A stretch of DNA of 64,000 bases. Origin: Plotosus lineatus (lineage: Eukaryota; Chordata; Actinopteri; Siluriformes; Plotosidae). Under the pieces are notes generated by a model. That model was not told the origin of the DNA. It ran no database searches and was given only the letters and a program-made list of their open reading frames with translations. The DNA lies in assembly GCA_024760905.1 (NCBI GenBank), contig CM045751.1:8062001-8126000 (forward strand), written 5' to 3'. Below, one piece after another: positions 36,217-64,000 of the stretch. The translations under genes were made by a program, and so were the position numbers. How positions within the stretch are numbered: the first letter of the stretch is position 1; every line of letters begins with the position of its first letter.

Positions 36217-36236
36217 GGGGGGGGGGGGGGGGTGGT

Positions 36237-36330
36237 GGTTATCCTACTCCGTGGATTTTGGTGGTCCCAGGGTGGGGGGGGGGATCTCGGTCCCAAATAA
36301 CCGCGGAAAGTGAGGGATCCCTGTAATTAG
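36237..36330 (+). mobile_element. ~500-bp MITE, 3' end only
   Basis: Only the final ~90 bp (ctactccgtggattttggtg to gtgagggatccctgtaatta), preceded by a G run. Confidence 0.7.
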
Positions 36331-37029
36331 GCCCTTGGTCAGAGTAGGACAGAGAGCACCTTGAGTAATACTGTCACCAAAAAAAAAAAAAAAAGAAAAA
36401 AAAGAAAAGGGAGCTAATTCCTCATAAAGTTCTGATATAAGTTCCCCCTCTCCTGGAGACTTTTTAAATGAGTCAATTAACAGTATTTCCTTTGACGAGA
36501 GATTACGTGATTACAAAATGGTCGGCAGTGCTGATTATAAAAGAATCAACTAAAGAATAGAAAAAAAAAAACCATTATCGTCTTCATCGAATTGAGAGCT
36601 ATATAAATTCTTATAAAAGTTGGAGCAGAAATGTGCAGTTTGATTTGCATCTCCACACATTATGTTCTGTGCTCGAAGTTGATGAATGGTACAACTGTAC
36701 AGTATTCCATCAAGGCTTTACCGATTTGAGACGCACCCCAGTGCATGCTGGGAAAGTGACGGCGATTTTATTTACCATTTTTTTTTTGCTCGTTATATTA
36801 TTATATGGCAGCTATAAAGTGGTGCTTAAAAGAATTTTAAGTTTTAATAATGATTACGTTTCAGAAATAGATATTAATAAATCTATATATAACAGTAATT
36901 TATTAAAAGAATGGCGGAGGAGGAAGGTAAGCAGGACGCTCACAGACATTCATGATCTTTTCCACTCGGGGATTTAAACTGCACCTGCTTCGCTCTCAGA
37001 TTTTATAAATCATATCAATTACAATACTA

Positions 37030-37448
<419 letters not shown>

Positions 37449-37450
<2 letters not shown>

Positions 37451-38060
37451 TAATTAAAATGAAACGCAGTGTTTACTGGTGCTTGGGGATATTTATTTAC
37501 GTTTTATTGTTTTGTGTAAATATTTAACCTTTATACCAGATAGCCACGTCATTCATAAAAATCTAAAAATAATTTATAAATAGTATGTCACTAATATGTC
37601 CTTTTAAGACATCTGCGTCATCAAGTGCACAATAAATTAATGAAAATGTATTTGTATTTATTCCCCCCCCCCATCACATATGGAATATTATAATGGGAAT
37701 TAAACCAGCCTTTCTCCTTTTTTGTTATTATAGTTATACAGCAGCAATAACACAGATATTTTATGTACACATGAGCCTTTATATAAATGGATATAATAAG
37801 AATAATCATGCGTATGTATGTTATACATTTAATTGTATACTGCTATGAATATAATGTCATAAATACAGTAAGTCATAAGAATAATAATAACTAATGTGAT
37901 CATATTATAACACTGAACCAAAACATTTGGGATAATATGTAATAAAACTCTGTATTTTTATTTGTCAATATGTATGAAGTAATGTTCTCGTGCTTAAAAA
38001 AGATGCCAATGAATTGTTATATTATTTCTGTCATTCCACGTTTTCTTAACCCTTGAACGC
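37449..38060. other. Intergenic, nothing recognised
   Basis: Very AT-rich, with no coding signature. Confidence 0.5.
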
Positions 38061-38064
38061 CAGC

Positions 38065-38253
38065 AGAATCTTATGCATTATTTTTGAATGTGTTATTGTT
38101 ATTATAAGCATTTATAGCGTTGAATATGTATTTATTGATATTATATACACATATACATGTAGTCAGTCAGGGGGGTTGATCCTACTTTGTGGAAATGGGC
38201 GGTCGTGGGGGTCTTGGCCCCCATTAACCGCGGAAAGTGAGGGATTCCTGTAT
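38065..38253 (+). mobile_element. ~500-bp MITE, 3' half
   Basis: Matches the right half of the family, from ttatgcattatttttgaatg to gtgagggattcctgta. Confidence 0.75.
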
Positions 38254-38255
38254 TT

Positions 38256-38570
38256 GGCTCCCGAATGGTGCATCGACAGTTAACCCGGAGATTGGAAGTT
38301 CGAATCCGGTTTAATGCTCCAGTCCATGGGAGCTAATTGGCCGAGTGAGCTCTCACTGGAAGGAGGGACGGTTCAGTGATCGCCAGCCAATCATGGGTGT
38401 CTGTGAGTTTATTCGTATGATGGGGCAGATATCACAGAGGGGACCTGTGTGTATGCTTTCGCCCCTCACTGGTGGACATGTGATAGGGAAAGCAATACGT
38501 GATTGGTGGGATTTGGATACGACTAAATTAGCGAATAAATTGGGAGCAAAAATTAGTCGTGGCTCTAATA
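38256..38570 (+). mobile_element. tRNA-like SINE, third family
   Basis: Starts ggctcccgaatggtgcatcg with a B-box-like gaagttcgaatccgg, followed by a body with gagctaattggccgagtgag and an AT-rich tail. Confidence 0.6.
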
Positions 38571-38684
38571 AACTTTTCAGCTTTATATTAATGATGTTTA
38601 ATTTTTTTGCAATGGGTCTGTAACAAGTGTTGTTTCATAATTTTACCCCTGAAAACTTTTGGTGCTCAGTCGTTACCTGTAGAT

Positions 38685-38865
38685 CAGTAATCACCAACCC
38701 TGTTCCTGGAGGTCGACCTTCCTGAAGGTTTTATCCCCAACCAAACATCTACTTTAGCTTATCAAGAACTTCTGAAGGCAATGACTCAATACTCGGATGG
38801 ATATGATTGGGGGACCCAAAGTCCTCATGGAAATAGATCTCCAGGAACAGGGTGGTTGACCACTG
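38685..38865. mobile_element. 181-bp hAT MITE with perfect 8-bp duplication
   Basis: Terminal repeats near caccaaccctgttcctgga and tccaggaacagggtgg. The 8-bp ctgtagat is exact on both sides (38677-38684 and 38866-38873). It ends 41 bp before the splice acceptor of the first recognised clcn4 exon. Confidence 0.88.
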
Positions 38866-38914
38866 CTGTAGATTGTAGCATTTTTTTTAATCTGACAGTG
38901 TGATCGTTTCTTTA

Positions 38915-55857
<16,943 letters not shown>

Positions 55858-57126
55858 AAACCCTTCTCCGTCAGTCACCTTTCACCTTGTCAGGCCAGTG
55901 ACTTCATGAACCTTACAGACTGTAAATAATGCAACACTACTATAACTGCAAGTATTGGGTCATGTAGAAGTGTAATACCAAACCCTTATGTGTTTTTGGG
56001 CCAAAAAAAAAAAAAGATCACAATCTGAAGTCAAGACCTTGGATGCGGCTGTGCATGGCAATGTTTAGAGGCAATCAGGTACCATAAGATACAGTCACAT
56101 ATGTTCATAAGCAAGGGATTTCTTTTTTATAGTATTAGATGCTTATTGTATGAATCCCTTTCTGCTGTGAGTGGTTCTTGATTAAAATACTGAATGATAA
56201 ATATAATATGATGTCAGAAATACAGTCACATGCATCCTCGTGCCCTGGTGAGCATTCTTTGTTGTTCAGGTGCAAAAAGGTCAAGTGTTTTCATTCACTT
56301 TAACTTGTTTTGATCCTTCTGCTGCTGCCATACTCATTATTTTCCATTAACTTAAAGCATTAGATCATGTGAATATTATTTATATAAGATTCCCTATTTT
56401 AAGGGATGTGAGCAACAAAAACTGGCAATGATCCCTTAGGGACCTTGAAGTAGTTTTACCGTGTTAACTCACAAAACAAATCAATGCTGATGAAGGTATT
56501 TTATTTAACACTTTATTTTAAACTCAAAGATTAAATGTAAGACACTGATTGTTTTTTTTTTATGATTCACATTTAATTTTTAGGGATTAAGGAAGGCATT
56601 CTTGCACCACAGAACAGCATGTCAAGAATTTTGATGTGGTTAGAGACAGCAAAATTTGTATTTATTACATATCAGGAGTCAGAATTATGGTAATATTTTG
56701 CTTATCTTTATTATTTCAATGTGAATATTTATTTAGTTCTGATCAAAGAAATCATATGTTGTGTTACGTTTTTGTGATTGTGGTTAAGTTTGTATATTTT
56801 TATGTGCATTTTCTGCATTTACTCAGTCCTAAAATGCAAAATAGCAGAGCTGTATTAAATGGTACGAGCCTAATTGTTTTAATTGCCAGCTAAAAAAAAA
56901 AAAACTCTAATGAATTCATAATTGAAAGAAAAGAGAAAGAGAAAATGTGCTCAAATACAGCCTTTAATTAATAATCATTTAATCAACTTCTGGACATCTT
57001 TTTTAAAGTCTGTTTTTCCTCGTTGCCAACTATTTCTGTATATTTCAGGAACCCAACTTTATTATCAAATCACATTTTTTAATCTCTACGGATTGAATAA
57101 TTACTCATACATCTGCTCACATTTTA
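55858..57126 (+). other. clcn4 3' untranslated region and intergenic space
   Basis: AT-rich, with no frame of interest. The 3' UTR must begin here; no single polyadenylation signal can be chosen with confidence. Confidence 0.5.
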
Positions 57127-57134
57127 GTTTAAAG

Positions 57135-57706
57135 CAGTGCTTCTCAAATAGTGGGGCGCCAATGGGGGGCATGGTGCGGTGCCAGGGGTTGCGCATCAGA
57201 TCCCGGGGAACATGCTTTTCTGGAAGAGTGTAGAGAATTAACTGTAATTGCACCTCCACTCCAGTAGCTGGCAATGGCGCTCTCACTGTCGCGCTATGGT
57301 GTCGCGGTTTTTTCGCATGGGCTAACCATATGAAGTGCAGTAAATAACCCCTCAAGAAACAACACAGAAAAAATTTCTAACAGGTGGAGAGAGACAGGAA
57401 TATTAAGACATAAATAAGATAAAAGAGTTTGAGCAAGGATATATTTTTTTAAATTTCAGGCACATTGGTGCATTTTAAATCTTTTCTGTTACAGATTTAA
57501 AATGTGAATGAAGGTTTTCTTTCTTCTAAGTTGAACTATATTTCTTTCTTTTTCGTTTTTCATGTTAATAAAAATACAATGTTATGCAGAGGTGTATTCA
57601 TAATTTTATAGACAATTAATACTATTTATAGTCGCATTGTTTTGGGGTGGGAATGTTTTTTTTTCTTCCTAGAGGGGGCGCCACAGAAAATAATTGAGAA
57701 GCACTG
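57135..57706. mobile_element. Complete non-autonomous hAT element
   Basis: Ends cagtgcttctcaaatagtgg and aattgagaagcactg. 8-bp flanks gtttaaag (57127-57134) and gttgaaag (57707-57714) match at 7 of 8. It lies between the convergent ends of clcn4 and the SEFIR gene. Confidence 0.85.
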
Positions 57707-57761
57707 GTTGAAAGACATAACTGTACTATTGTTGCTGCATTGCTGATTACACCATGGCTGG

Positions 57762-57908
57762 TTAGATTGGCACAGAGAAGATGGTGGGCAGTTGGCCGAC
57801 AGATGGGGGGTTGTACTTCTCCACCCGCATCAGCCGGCGCAGAATATCATCCCGGTCTCTAGGCCAGCTGTACAGGTGTGTGTTTTGCAGCCAAAAGGGT
57901 ACATAGCT
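57762..57908 (-). CDS. traf3ip2: SEFIR adaptor last exon
   Basis: 49 codons including the stop: [20 protein letters not shown], then [20 protein letters not shown] and PTIFSVPI. The WLQNTH.YSWP motif is the hallmark of the Act1 C-terminus. Confidence 0.9.
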   Translation of the reverse strand, partial: SYVPFWLQNTHLYSWPRDRDDILRRLMRVEKYNPPSVGQLPTIFSVPI

Positions 57909-58769
57909 CTGAGGATCATAAGCAAAAGAAGAGATGGAAACATGTAGTGCTTAACTATAACATCATTATAACAGAATTTTGCATCTCATTTACATAATAG
58001 AAAATAGAGAAATATATGTAAAGGAAACATATTTCAGTGATTTCAGTGCAATTTAAAGTATAAAATGTTAGATTTTTACTATGTGAACAATTCTCTCCCC
58101 CCTCACTTATTCTGTGTATTATTGTTTAATTCTATGCTTAGCATATCCCAGTTTCTTAAGTAGTTGGGGTTCAAAATTATCATATATTTATGGCTTATGC
58201 TCAGTGGTCAAAGCATTGGATCCCTGATCAGAATGTGGAGAATTCAAATTCCTGCACCACCAAGATGCCACTGCCAGGCCCTCAGCAAGGTCCCCGACCT
58301 GCCCAGATGTATGCAGTAAGTTACAGTAAATGGAACTCAATCTGGATACGGCCTACTGGGAAATTGCAATAAATGTGCTCGTAGTTTTCCAGTTATAAAT
58401 TTGGCTTGTGTTTTTCATCCAAAGATGCTCTGCGTCTCTTTGAGTTTTCATTGGCGGACCATGGATTTAACGTCCTAGCGTTCTTTCGAGTCAGTAGAAG
58501 TAAAGATTCATTATTACAGTGAACCCTCACTTTTCGCAGTTAATGGGGCCCGAGACCTTCGGCGAACGACGAATTTCCCGAAGTAGGATCAACCCCCCAA
58601 CGACTGACGTATACATACATGTATATGTGTATATAATATCAATAAATACATATACAACGCTATAAATGCTTATAATAACAAATAAACATTCAAAAATAAT
58701 GCATAAGATATATATATAAATACACACACACATACAAACGCGCACCCAGACACGCATACAGACGCGCGG

Positions 58770-58839
<70 letters not shown>

Positions 58840-61800
58840 ATGCGCACCTCACATAAAAATGTAAGTAGTTTTGTTGGGGGGTTTTGGGTTGTTGTTTTTT
58901 TTTGTTTGTTTTTTTTGCATAATTGGCCTTGTTTTGTGGCATTTTTCTTAACTTTACACCTTAATTTTCTTATTTTTTTATTTTTCGATGAATATTTTTG
59001 AAAAACCCGCGACGAACTGAAGCGCAAAGTAGGACGGATCACTACAATCTAAACACTTACCTTTGTAGCCCCGGGAAAAAGCACAGGAATGACTCGGAAA
59101 TTCCTGCAGCCATTCTGAATAAATTCACTCTGAAGCTGAGTAACAAAACACAAGGGGGATATTTAGAGAATTGAATTACTCTTCTCAATATCAATAGGAA
59201 AGGAATATAAACTCTGTTGTGCAGCTGTAATAACCATGCAGTACATTTGTGTAAAGCTATACAGGTACTATACAGGTATAAATTATGAGTCACTGCACAC
59301 CTGCTTGTGGATGTACATGGTGCTTAAGGTCCTCTCATCACAGTCCACACCTACAGCAGCACCTGTTACTGTCTCAAAATACTTCAGGCTAAGGATCATG
59401 ATAATCATGTAATCTTTCTGAAGGATGACAGAGACAGAACAATGAGGTGACCACGATGTAGTCATGATTATTTTTGGCACAAAGCTGCCATAAATTGCAA
59501 AGTATTTTAGTCTATTATACACATTGCTACATTTTACAAATTATTTTATAAATTAGGATATAGTACACTTGAATGGCATAATCTGATTGGTTCTTTATCT
59601 TGAGATCACAATTACTTGCTGCAGGTGTAGTGAATATTGCCGAATAGTCAGAACTTTGATATCCACTGAACCTACCAATAACTGTGAATAATTGTTCTAT
59701 ACAGAAATCCCTCACTTTCCACGGTTAATGGGGACTGAGCCCCCCCCCCTGCGATCACCGATTTCCGCGAGGTAGGATTGACCCCCCCCCCCAAACGATG
59801 TATACATACGTACATATGTCTTCTTCTTTTCCTTTCGGATGTTCCCTTCAGGGGTTGCCACAGCGAATCATCTGCCTCCATCTCACCCTATCCTCTGCAT
59901 CGTTTTCTCTTACACCAACTACCTCAATGTCCTCCTTCACCACATCCATAAATCTCCTCTTTGGTCTTCCTCTCGGCCTTCTGCCTGGTAGTTCCAATCT
60001 CAGCATCCTACTACCAATGTACTCACTATCCCTCCTCTGCACATGTCCAAACCATAACATGTCCAAACTATACATGTCCAAACTATACGTACATGTATAC
60101 ATGTATAATATCAATAAATACATATTCAACGCTATAAATGCTTATAATAACAATTAAGTGTTCAAAAATAATGGATAATATGTAAATAAAATATAAACAC
60201 ACACACATACAAACGTGCGCGCGCACACAGATGCACACCCCACATAAAAATGTAAGTAGTTTTGTTTGGGGTTTTGGGTTGTTTTTTGTTTTTGTTTTTG
60301 TTTTTTTTAATAATTGTCCTTGTTTTGTGGCGTTTTCCTTAACTTTCCCCCTATTTTTCCTGAATTTCCTTATTTTTAAATTTTTCAATGAATATTTTTG
60401 AAAAAAACTGTGATGCACTGAAGCCGCAGAAACTGAAGCACGAAGTAGCGAGGGATGACTGTACAGGTAAAAATAAATAAGCAAAAAATTTTGAGATGTG
60501 TAATGATGTCTTTTTAACTATCTTTATGAGTTTTACTACATACTGTTTGGAAAAAACTACGGAAAAATAAACTGAAATGATATTTCTCTTGGTCAAATAT
60601 TACATATTTTAACCATTACAGAGGGTCAGGTCAAGTGAGCTCTCAATACTCCGAGCAGAGAAAACCCTGTGTAGATTATATTGTCTGTTTATAGCCTGCT
60701 TATTTAAAAAAATGTACATGCTACAGAGAAATGTATAAAAAAAAAAAAAAACCTCGTTATTACCTCATTTAGATATCTTTCTGTGAAGTCAATTTTACTG
60801 ATACTATAGAGCTGCTGTTCAAAAACATCAATCTGGAGACATACAGATGGAAATAATTAATCACGTTTGGATCCTATTATACAAAAACAGTACCAGGGAG
60901 ATGCATATCTTCTTACATGCGTGTCAAAGCCGTTGTTTCTCAACAACGCCACAAACTTGATGACCTCTTTAAGGTGATCTTCACTGTCCACCTCATATGT
61001 GACAAACACTTTTCCTTTGCATGCAAGATAGAAGAAAGCGAGAGAAGTAGACTAGTACATACATGACAAACAAAGACACATGACCTATAAATTATGTGAA
61101 GTTGTGAATATACAACAATGCAAAATATCTTAAGATGTACCGTATGCTGGTTCGAGATTAATGCTGCTTCATACACTTGACAGTTTAGACGATAAGAAAG
61201 TGTTTAAACAATAAATCAATCAGCATCCGGGAAAAAAGAAGGCATATTCTTTGAGAGATATTCTCTCAAGGGTAAAGAATAGAGATGCTGGAATTGGATA
61301 AGAGCAGGAAACGGATTCCACCGCTGAGGATCCAGAATGTTAACACAGCCTGGTTTGAAGTTAAAGCGTTTATTAAGTATTATAACAATAAAAAAGACCA
61401 GGTTCCATGAAATTTTAAACTGGTATGTGGGTGTGTAGTGCGAAACAATGGCAGATTGAAAAGGTCTTGACTTCAAAAACACGAGCTGTAAGTAATTCTG
61501 ACTGTAATGTGGAGCCAGTGGAGTGACGTCAATAGTGGTGATAAGAATAAGATAACTTTTAAAAGGTTGTGATTCAGGCATGGAACATTCTCAACGCTCT
61601 GTACAGAAAATATCGCACCCGACAGGAGTCTGAAAATGATTCAAGTTAGTACTGTAGGAGAATTTGAATTTGAATAGTTTCCGTAGTCAGTCAAGCTGGT
61701 AGTCTTATCTTATTAGGTGCCACACAGAACAAAGGTTATCACACTGTTATGAATAGCTATAGATGACTTGCTGTCTTATGCCGGACTTCAAGTTTTCCAG

Positions 61801-62798
61801 GCGGTGATGTGGCCAATCAACAAATTATCATCCGAGGACTGGAATATGAATTTTAGTTGGTATTTCAGGTGGGCAGTGGTGGCCTGGTGATAAAAGGTGC
61901 TGGATCACTAATCCCAAGATTGGTGGTTCAAGCCCCAATCTCAACGGGTTGTCACTGTCTATGGAGAGAGGCATACAAACGAACCATTGCTGACTTTCGT
62001 CAAGAGTGGACTGCATAGCTGTCAGCGTGTTTCTGCCCCGCGATAGCCTGGTGCAGTCGGCTGAGATGGGCGCCAGCTTCTCGGTGACCTTTATTTATGA
62101 TGACGCGATTAAGATTAGAATTAAATGATTAATCGGTTCAGAAAATGAATGAATGAATGGTATTTTAGGTTGTTGTTTTTTTTTTTTTTTAATTTATGTT
62201 AAGATGCAGTCTGGCGGCATGGTGGCGTAGTGGTTAGCACGTCTGCCTCACAACAAGAAGGCCTTGGTTCGATTTCCGGCCTGGGCGTTTCTGTGTGGAG
62301 TTTGCATGTTCTCCCCGTGCTTGCGTGGCTTTCCTCCAGGTACTCCGGTTTCCTCCCACAGTTCAAAAACATGCACAGTAGGTTAATTGGTTGTTCTAAA
62401 TTGCCCGTAGGTTCCATTGTGCAGAAGGCAATGACAAACCACTGCACTATTCTTCTCAAGCAAACCTCCATGAAGACGATAGTCAAGGTGTTATTCTTCA
62501 TGGCAGGTCGCCAAGAGTCCTATGACTCGGAAGATACCAGACCAGACCAAGATGTAGTCTCATTGTTATGGAAATTTTATAGATATGGGCTCATGAGCTC
62601 ATCTCACACAAAGAAGGTTTTTGGATTCAACCTCAAAAGTGCTTAAGGGTCTGGCTAACTAATTTGAAGGTCTGGGGTTCAAGCCCAAGTACTCCCAGGC
62701 TGCCACTGTTGAACCCTTGAGTGAGACCCTTAACCCTCAGCTGCTCAGTTGTGTGTGTATAATATATATATAAATATAGTGTATATGTGTGTATGTAC

Positions 62799-62858
<60 letters not shown>

Positions 62859-62882
62859 TATATGTGTGTATGTATATGTATG

Positions 62883-62923
<41 letters not shown>

Positions 62924-62957
62924 TATATGTGTATGTATGTATGTATGTATGTGTATA

Positions 62958-62989
<32 letters not shown>

Positions 62990-63020
62990 GTGTATATGTG
63001 TATGTATGTATGTATGTATG

Positions 63021-63063
<43 letters not shown>

Positions 63064-64000
63064 GATACTAAATGCCATTAATGTAAATGATGCTGCTTCA
63101 TCATGGATATAGTATGCTTATGATGATTTTCATTTTTATTTAATTTATTTGTGTATTCTGCATTAAATATATCTTTAGGAATTATAAACGAAACATGTTT
63201 TATATAGGTTTTTGAAAACTTTACCCATACTTGGCTGTTTTTCACGAGAATTGTTGTCACATTATAGAACACAAACTGTACTTGCTAAAATACCTGCAGC
63301 TCCTTTAATGTAGCTATAGGCCTCTTGGGAGTCTCCCAGACCAGTTTTTCTTGTACATTCATCCATTTTGGAGGGGTGTACAGTTCTTTTTATTGTGCCC
63401 TATATACAGCCATGAAAAAAATCAACAGACCACTCATAATTGAAATAGCCATTAAAAGCCTATTTGTTTACACGGCATACACATATAAAGTATTTGTTTA
63501 CACGGCCGAATATATTTTTTATAAAAAGATATTTATGGATTTTTTTTTCTACAGTAGGTTTTTTTTCTACAGTCGGTGCAAGTAACCAAGTTTTGTAGTT
63601 AATCCATGCATGGATTCTTTCATGTTGGAAATAAATAAATAACTTGCTTGGTCAATAAGTCAAAATAATGTGTGAACGAATGTTCATTAGTCACCCATTA
63701 GGAGAAGACATTTAATTATAATAACTATGCCAACTTACAAAATGTTTTAAACAAATTTGATAAATAATTAACATTTATGATAATAGCTTCTCAATAAATA
63801 ATTAACATCCCTAATAGGCAAGCCTGTGGTGATGGTGGAAAGATATGTATGTAACGTTTATGTAAAGTATGTAACGTTTAGCCTGATGGTGTTATGTATT
63901 TTGCGCACTGTTTATAAATGAACGCCTCATAAATTTCTGATAAAATAATGAGGGGTACTCACTCTGTTCCTGAGAAAGCTGTGTGCTGCAGGGACTTTTT
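57762..64000 (-). CDS. traf3ip2: Act1/TRAF3IP2-like SEFIR adaptor, 3' part
   Basis: Encodes the C-terminal 215 residues of a SEFIR-domain adaptor, which couples IL-17 receptors to TRAF proteins. Exons (minus): 63963-64000 (partial), 63294-63399, 60917-61014, 60764-60832, 59301-59417, 59061-59135 and 57762-57908, stop TAA at 57762. All junctions are GT-AG and phases agree. The SEFIR domain starts at [20 protein letters not shown], continues with [20 protein letters not shown] and [15 protein letters not shown], and includes [20 protein letters not shown]. The final exon, [18 protein letters not shown] to PTIFSVPI, matches the Act1 tail rather than an IL-17 receptor, and there is no membrane segment. 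A paralogue (traf3ip2-like) is possible. The N-terminal part lies beyond the window. Confidence 0.85.
58185..58380 (+). mobile_element. Short SINE-like element
   Basis: ggcttatgctcagtggtcaa, then attcaaattcctgcaccacc, resembles a widespread fish retroposon head with a B-box-like motif. A related piece is at about 62650-62750. Confidence 0.5.
58515..59046 (-). mobile_element. ~500-bp MITE with internal (CA)n
   Basis: tacagtgaaccctcactttt to gtaggacggatcacta, with a (CA)n tract at 58772-58836. Intronic in the SEFIR gene. Confidence 0.8.
59061..59135 (-). CDS. traf3ip2: SEFIR adaptor exon, core motif
   Basis: [20 protein letters not shown] then PGATK. Donor gtaagt. A MITE ends about 15 bp into the following intron. 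Confidence 0.9.
59301..59417 (-). CDS. traf3ip2: SEFIR adaptor exon, middle of domain
   Basis: [20 protein letters not shown] then [19 protein letters not shown]. The hydrophobic strand MIIMILS followed by KYFE equals the SPKYK region of Act1. Confidence 0.88.
59702..60467 (-). mobile_element. ~500-bp MITE split by an RTE-like 3' end
   Basis: tacagaaatccctcactttc to agcgagggatgactgta, interrupted at 59817-60055 by the RTE-like 3' end. Confidence 0.8.
59817..60055 (-). mobile_element. RTE-like LINE 3' end
   Basis: The minus strand reads [20 protein letters not shown], then [20 protein letters not shown] and RCGNP; the same family as in the array. Confidence 0.85.
60764..60832 (-). CDS. traf3ip2: SEFIR adaptor exon
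   Basis: 23 codons: [20 protein letters not shown] then LNE. Acceptor tctccag, donor gtaata. Confidence 0.88.
60917..61014 (-). CDS. traf3ip2: SEFIR adaptor exon, domain start
   Basis: [20 protein letters not shown] then [12 protein letters not shown]; first strand and helix of the SEFIR fold. Confidence 0.88.
61868..62155 (+). mobile_element. tRNA-derived SINE family A
   Basis: gggcagtggtggcctggtga to agaaaatgaatgaatgaatg, with the tail partly rearranged. Confidence 0.7.
62213..62420 (+). mobile_element. tRNA-derived SINE family B, 5' part
   Basis: ggcggcatggtggcgtagtg, A box tagtggttagcacgtc, B box ggttcgatttcc; ends after ttggttgttctaaattgccc. Confidence 0.8.
62760..63060. repeat. (TA)n with (TGTA)n blocks
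   Basis: Four TA tracts separated by gtgtatatgtgtatgtatgt blocks; an intronic higher-order microsatellite. Confidence 0.95.
63294..63399 (-). CDS. traf3ip2: SEFIR adaptor exon before the domain
   Basis: Frame chosen because it joins the next exon in phase 1: [20 protein letters not shown] then IKGAAG. The acceptor tatag at 63400-63404 lacks a strong pyrimidine tract, so the upstream edge is less certain. Confidence 0.6.
63963..64000 (-). CDS. traf3ip2: SEFIR adaptor exon, cut by window end
   Basis: A consensus donor gtgagt follows [12 protein letters not shown], and the phase fits the next exon. It is supported only by the splice site and open frame. Confidence 0.5.

Noticed and set aside
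36633..36977. 114-residue frame with one hydrophobic segment
   Set aside because: AT-rich sequence, no recognised domain, no splice or family support, and it sits between repeats. Kept out of the gene list.
63303..63390. Alternative reading [20 protein letters not shown] of the SEFIR gene exon
   Set aside because: It is open but does not join the next exon in the frame that gives the SEFIR domain; the other frame does.

Overview
This window looks like nuclear DNA of a ray-finned (teleost) fish. The evidence is vertebrate split genes with GT-AG introns, several families of tRNA-derived SINEs, Tc1, Tigger and hAT DNA transposons, RTE-like LINEs, and long (TA)n, (CA)n and (CTAT)n microsatellites. 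The species cannot be named from the sequence.

Positions 1-20140 are a tandem array of large composite repeat units and carry no host gene. Each unit runs: 18-bp minisatellite inside an inverted repeat, then the 3' end of an antisense RTE-like LINE, then either the rest of that LINE or a Tigger-like segment, then two kinds of Tc1-like remnant, then the next minisatellite. Units start near 1570, 6640, 10860, 13980 and 19220; the last breaks off at about 20140. A second, I-like LINE sits in two of the three Tigger-type units, and the third keeps the empty site. One unit carries a 106-bp piece of a calpain protease exon.

Positions 20140-29360 hold dispersed repeats. They include an interstitial telomeric repeat split by a hAT element with a Tigger-like element inside it, a tRNA-derived SINE, and copies of a ~500-bp TA-flanked MITE. 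An intronless claudin gene (29364-30032, minus) follows. Beyond it are a 490-bp (CTAT)n array, a LINE remnant, a perfect 53-bp palindrome, SINEs and microsatellites up to 38.9 kb.

Positions 38915-55857 (plus) hold an apparently intact gene for ClC-4, the endosomal 2Cl-/H+ exchanger. Eleven coding exons join in frame to 753 residues from the first in-frame ATG and show the key ClC residues and two CBS domains. Its introns are crowded with MITEs, SINEs, nested hATs and a ~1.3-kb inverted Penelope-like element. That element encodes part of a GIY-YIG nuclease and carries a complete type I hammerhead ribozyme motif in each arm.

Positions 57762-64000 (minus) hold the 3' part of a gene for an Act1/TRAF3IP2-like SEFIR adaptor of IL-17 signalling. 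It is convergent with clcn4 and runs off the right end of the window. The three host genes act in unrelated processes (tight junctions, endosomal ion exchange, cytokine signalling), so their proximity reflects chromosome position rather than a shared pathway.
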